From contig JAFUXG010000022.1 in the NCBI GenBank assembly GCA_017470935.1, positions 36,461 through 100,460 of the forward strand: a stretch of 64,000 nt of DNA. Reading direction: 5' to 3'. This document shows, piece by piece, positions 61,926 to 64,000 of this stretch. The position numbers were made by a program, and so were the translations under genes. The notes under the pieces are model-generated. The model ran no database searches. It was not told where the DNA came from and saw nothing but the letters and a program-made list of their open reading frames with translations. How positions within the stretch are numbered: the stretch's first letter is position 1; each line of letters starts with the position of its first letter. The DNA is from Lachnospiraceae bacterium. Lineage in GTDB: Bacteria; Bacillota; Clostridia; Lachnospirales; Lachnospiraceae.

Positions 61926-62579
61926 TTAACTGAGTGCATACAGCCCCATAAATTTATCCCGTTCACCATAATAATTATCAAGATTCATAAAGCCTGCATC
62001 ATGAATACACCATGGTGTTTTCATATCAGGCACAACAACCTTGTATCCTGCATTTCTAAACTCAAAGCTTTGTGAAACATCATAGAAATCCCATTTATTA
62101 AATACGTCTTCTCGCCAAGGGATATCGTACTGCGTTGCCATCAGGAACCCATCTATGGCCTTAACCTCCTGATATTCACCACTTACAGCTCCAACAAGCC
62201 AATCATCCATGTGGGTAACATTACAGCAATACAGACGACCTATACGGTCACCATGCCACATAATACAATCCTCCGGAAGCGATACTGAGCCGACCATGCC
62301 CATCATTCCCACAGAAGGATCACGAAATATATTCAACATCCTCGTAATAAAATCCTTTTCTATTATCATGGTATCCTGATGAAGATAGACTTTATATTTG
62401 GCATCAGATACTGACATTGCTTCATTATATCCCGCTGCCATCCCTGAAGCGTCCCACACAGAAAGAAGATCTATGCTATAGCCTTCGGGCACAAGCAATC
62501 TGCTGATATAATATGCAGCCTCAGCCTCATATTGAGAATCATTCACACACATGATAAAACAGACTTTTCCCTCATCCAT
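61926..62579 (-). CDS. Short GT-A glycosyltransferase-like protein
   Basis: A 217-residue protein of the PF13712-like glycosyltransferase group: VCFIMCVNDSQYE at the N terminus, the AAGYNEAM segment, the YLHQDT motif in place of DXD near 77, and MMGMVGS. It lacks a C-terminal extension. Catalysis is likely but unproven. It starts after GGAGGAG and follows the hypothetical gene by 15 bases. Confidence 0.78.
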   Translation of the reverse strand: MDEGKVCFIMCVNDSQYEAEAAYYISRLLVPEGYSIDLLSVWDASGMAAGYNEAMSVSDAKYKVYLHQDTMIIEKDFITRMLNIFRDPSVGMMGMVGSVSLPEDCIMWHGDRIGRLYCCNVTHMDDWLVGAVSGEYQEVKAIDGFLMATQYDIPWREDVFNKWDFYDVSQSFEFRNAGYKVVVPDMKTPWCIHDAGFMNLDNYYGERDKFMGLYALS

Positions 62580-62594
62580 CTAAGACTCCTCCAG

Positions 62595-63011
62595 CTATAA
62601 TATTTGCGATAACCTTTTCATTACCAATTCCTTATTAACAGATGAAGTCATAACCGCCATCTTTAGGAAGTGAACTGTAATACCATACGATGCTATGAAT
62701 TCAGGCAATAAATCTGCAAGTCCATCATTACTCATCTCATTATCAAATTCCAGCCGCCACAGATAGAATTTGAGTCTGCGAAAAATCTCAACAAGCTCCA
62801 CAGTATTATTCCCATAACCAAAGGAGGTCTCAAAAATACCGGCATTCCTCTCTTCTCTGTAGGCAAATACATATATGCTTAGATATGCCAGCTCATCGCA
62901 ATCTATATCCCGCATGAACTCATCTGTGAATATTGCACTTATTTCATCATATTTCCCTTGTGAAAGCAGGGAATCTATCTGTGAAATACATGTCCTAATC
63001 TCGTCTTTCAT
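62595..63011 (-). CDS. Helical protein of unknown function
   Basis: A 138-residue soluble helical protein with no recognised motif (DSLLSQGKYDEISAIF near the start recalls tetratricopeptide-like helices). It sits between the cytidylyltransferase gene and the short glycosyltransferase gene, in the same direction with short gaps, so it is probably co-transcribed. Role unknown. Confidence 0.6.
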   Translation of the reverse strand: MKDEIRTCISQIDSLLSQGKYDEISAIFTDEFMRDIDCDELAYLSIYVFAYREERNAGIFETSFGYGNNTVELVEIFRRLKFYLWRLEFDNEMSNDGLADLLPEFIASYGITVHFLKMAVMTSSVNKELVMKRLSQIL

Positions 63012-63088
63012 CTGCTAGCTGATCCTTCTTTCAAACCAATGCATACTGCCGTTTCAATTAAAATCTCCTATACTATGTGATATTCACA

Positions 63089-63778
63089 TCATCTTTCCAA
63101 GTTATTTATCAAAACTTCTGCTATCATGAAATCCAATTCTGTATCAATATCAACCGAACGTTCCTGTGGCATAATATATGCATAACAGCCTTTGCCGAAC
63201 ATATCATCACGATATAACACCTCTTGCTTTACCAAATATATTGCTCCGTTATATCGATAATATGTAGGTATACTCTGCCTAGGCAAGTTCGCATACTGCT
63301 TATTTTCAAAGTTGTCCATATTATGATCCTCAGGCAATGTATTACACCAGATTGGCGAATGATCGCACTCCGTCAAGGAAACAACTGAATCACAACCCTT
63401 CTCATGAAGCAGTTCGATTGACTTTATAATATCTTCAGCCCTCCGTAACGGTGAGGTTACTTGAAGCAGCATCACCTCATCATATTTTTCTCCATTCTCG
63501 GCCAATTTGTCCAACACCTCTCTCACCACATCCCAAGATCCAGCCTGGTCTCCGGAGTTTCTCTCCGAGCGAAGAAACGGAACCTCAGCTCCACATTGTT
63601 TTGCTATTTCTGAATATTTCGTTGAATCAGTTGATACCAATACCTTATCAAACACTCCGCTTTCCTTTGCACAATCAATTGTATATGCCATCAGCGGTTT
63701 CCCATTCATCACACGAATATTCTTATCCTTTAATCCCTTTGAACCACTTCTAGCAGGAATAATAGCAATTCGATTCAT
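63089..63778 (-). CDS. CMP-nonulosonate cytidylyltransferase (NeuA/LegF/PseF family)
   Basis: A 229-residue CMP-sugar synthetase. IPARSGSKGLKDKNIR at the N terminus binds CTP, followed by the STDSTKYSEIA, LLQVTSPLR and DIDTELDF motifs. It activates a nonulosonic acid (sialic, legionaminic or pseudaminic) for transfer. With a LegC-like aminotransferase 2.3 kb downstream, CMP-legionaminate or a relative is most likely. Confidence 0.9.
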   Translation of the reverse strand: MNRIAIIPARSGSKGLKDKNIRVMNGKPLMAYTIDCAKESGVFDKVLVSTDSTKYSEIAKQCGAEVPFLRSERNSGDQAGSWDVVREVLDKLAENGEKYDEVMLLQVTSPLRRAEDIIKSIELLHEKGCDSVVSLTECDHSPIWCNTLPEDHNMDNFENKQYANLPRQSIPTYYRYNGAIYLVKQEVLYRDDMFGKGCYAYIMPQERSVDIDTELDFMIAEVLINNLER

Positions 63779-63857
63779 ATATTAGCTCCTTCTTTATATA
63801 CAAAAAAATATTCCCAACTATATTCAATACATTGCGAAAACATTCCTATTTTTCTTA

Positions 63858-64000
63858 TTAAACAGCGTATAATACAATTTCATTCGGATATAAACTTCCT
63901 CCATAATAACGCATATAGAATCGATATGAGGCATCAAGACTTTGTATGTATTCTGCAACTCTATATATGTCATAATTCCCATGATATACTGAAATCGCCA
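63858..64000 (-). CDS. C-terminal end of an FkbM-type methyltransferase (partial)
   Basis: The minus strand from the window edge reads 46 codons to a TAA at 63860-63858. The peptide includes AISVYHGNYDIYRVAEYIQS and YRFYMRYYGGSLYPNE and ends IVLYAV, the usual C-terminal end of FkbM-family methyltransferases. The rest of the gene lies beyond the window. It ends 80 bases before the CMP-sugar synthetase gene. Confidence 0.65.
   Translation of the reverse strand, partial: AISVYHGNYDIYRVAEYIQSLDASYRFYMRYYGGSLYPNEIVLYAV

Overview
The window looks like chromosome from a spore-forming, Gram-positive Firmicute of the Lachnospiraceae type. Sporulation genes (spoIIE, yabP, yabQ, spoVT) lie beside ftsH, hpt, tilS, divIC, rqcP and the HU gene in a typical clostridial order. 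AGGAGG-type ribosome binding sites are strong and the base composition is AT-rich. No rRNA, tRNA or CRISPR array was seen.

Region 1 (1-15.4 kb, almost all on the minus strand) is core genome. It holds a PASTA-type Ser/Thr kinase coupled to a LytTR-FHA regulator, a GH13 amylase-type enzyme, then ftsH-hpt-tilS-spoIIE-divIC-yabQ-yabP-rqcP-HU and spoVT. The gene-free stretch between the amylase gene and ftsH contains the most unusual object of the window. Two oppositely oriented elements of about 285 bp share a 68-nt core but have unrelated long stem arms. Wobble pairs and one compensatory change point to structured RNA, with hairpin loops of the ANGGA type.

Region 2 (15.6-64 kb, mostly minus strand) is a very large surface-glycan and flagellin-modification island. 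At 18-25.7 kb a six-gene operon appears to make a phosphonate (PEP mutase fused to two nucleotidyltransferase domains, phosphonopyruvate decarboxylase, phosphonoacetaldehyde reductase) together with a CDP-pentitol (IspD/TarI-like, TarJ-like and Rpe-like enzymes). At 46.9-52.5 kb four genes match the Campylobacter pathway to the phosphoramidate donor (Cj1415-Cj1418 type: glutamine kinase, cytidylyltransferase, amidate hydrolase, CDP-amidate kinase). The island therefore appears to combine C-P and P-N chemistry. LicD-family phosphotransferases, GT2 glycosyltransferases, FkbM and other methyltransferases and two radical SAM enzymes are candidates for transfer and modification.

Twelve island proteins of unrelated chemistry carry the same Rossmann-like GxGxxG module at one end or the other. 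The right end (52.7-64 kb) has a flagellin-like gene with a CsrA-type site over its ribosome binding site, a WecB epimerase, a LegC-like aminotransferase, a CMP-nonulosonate synthetase and further transferases, suggesting a legionaminic-acid-type sugar. Accessory cassettes sit inside the island: a Panacea toxin-antitoxin pair, a RelA/SpoT-domain gene with two small partners, a second distant copy of those partners next to a membrane protein, and an internally deleted AAA/PD-(D/E)XK pseudogene.
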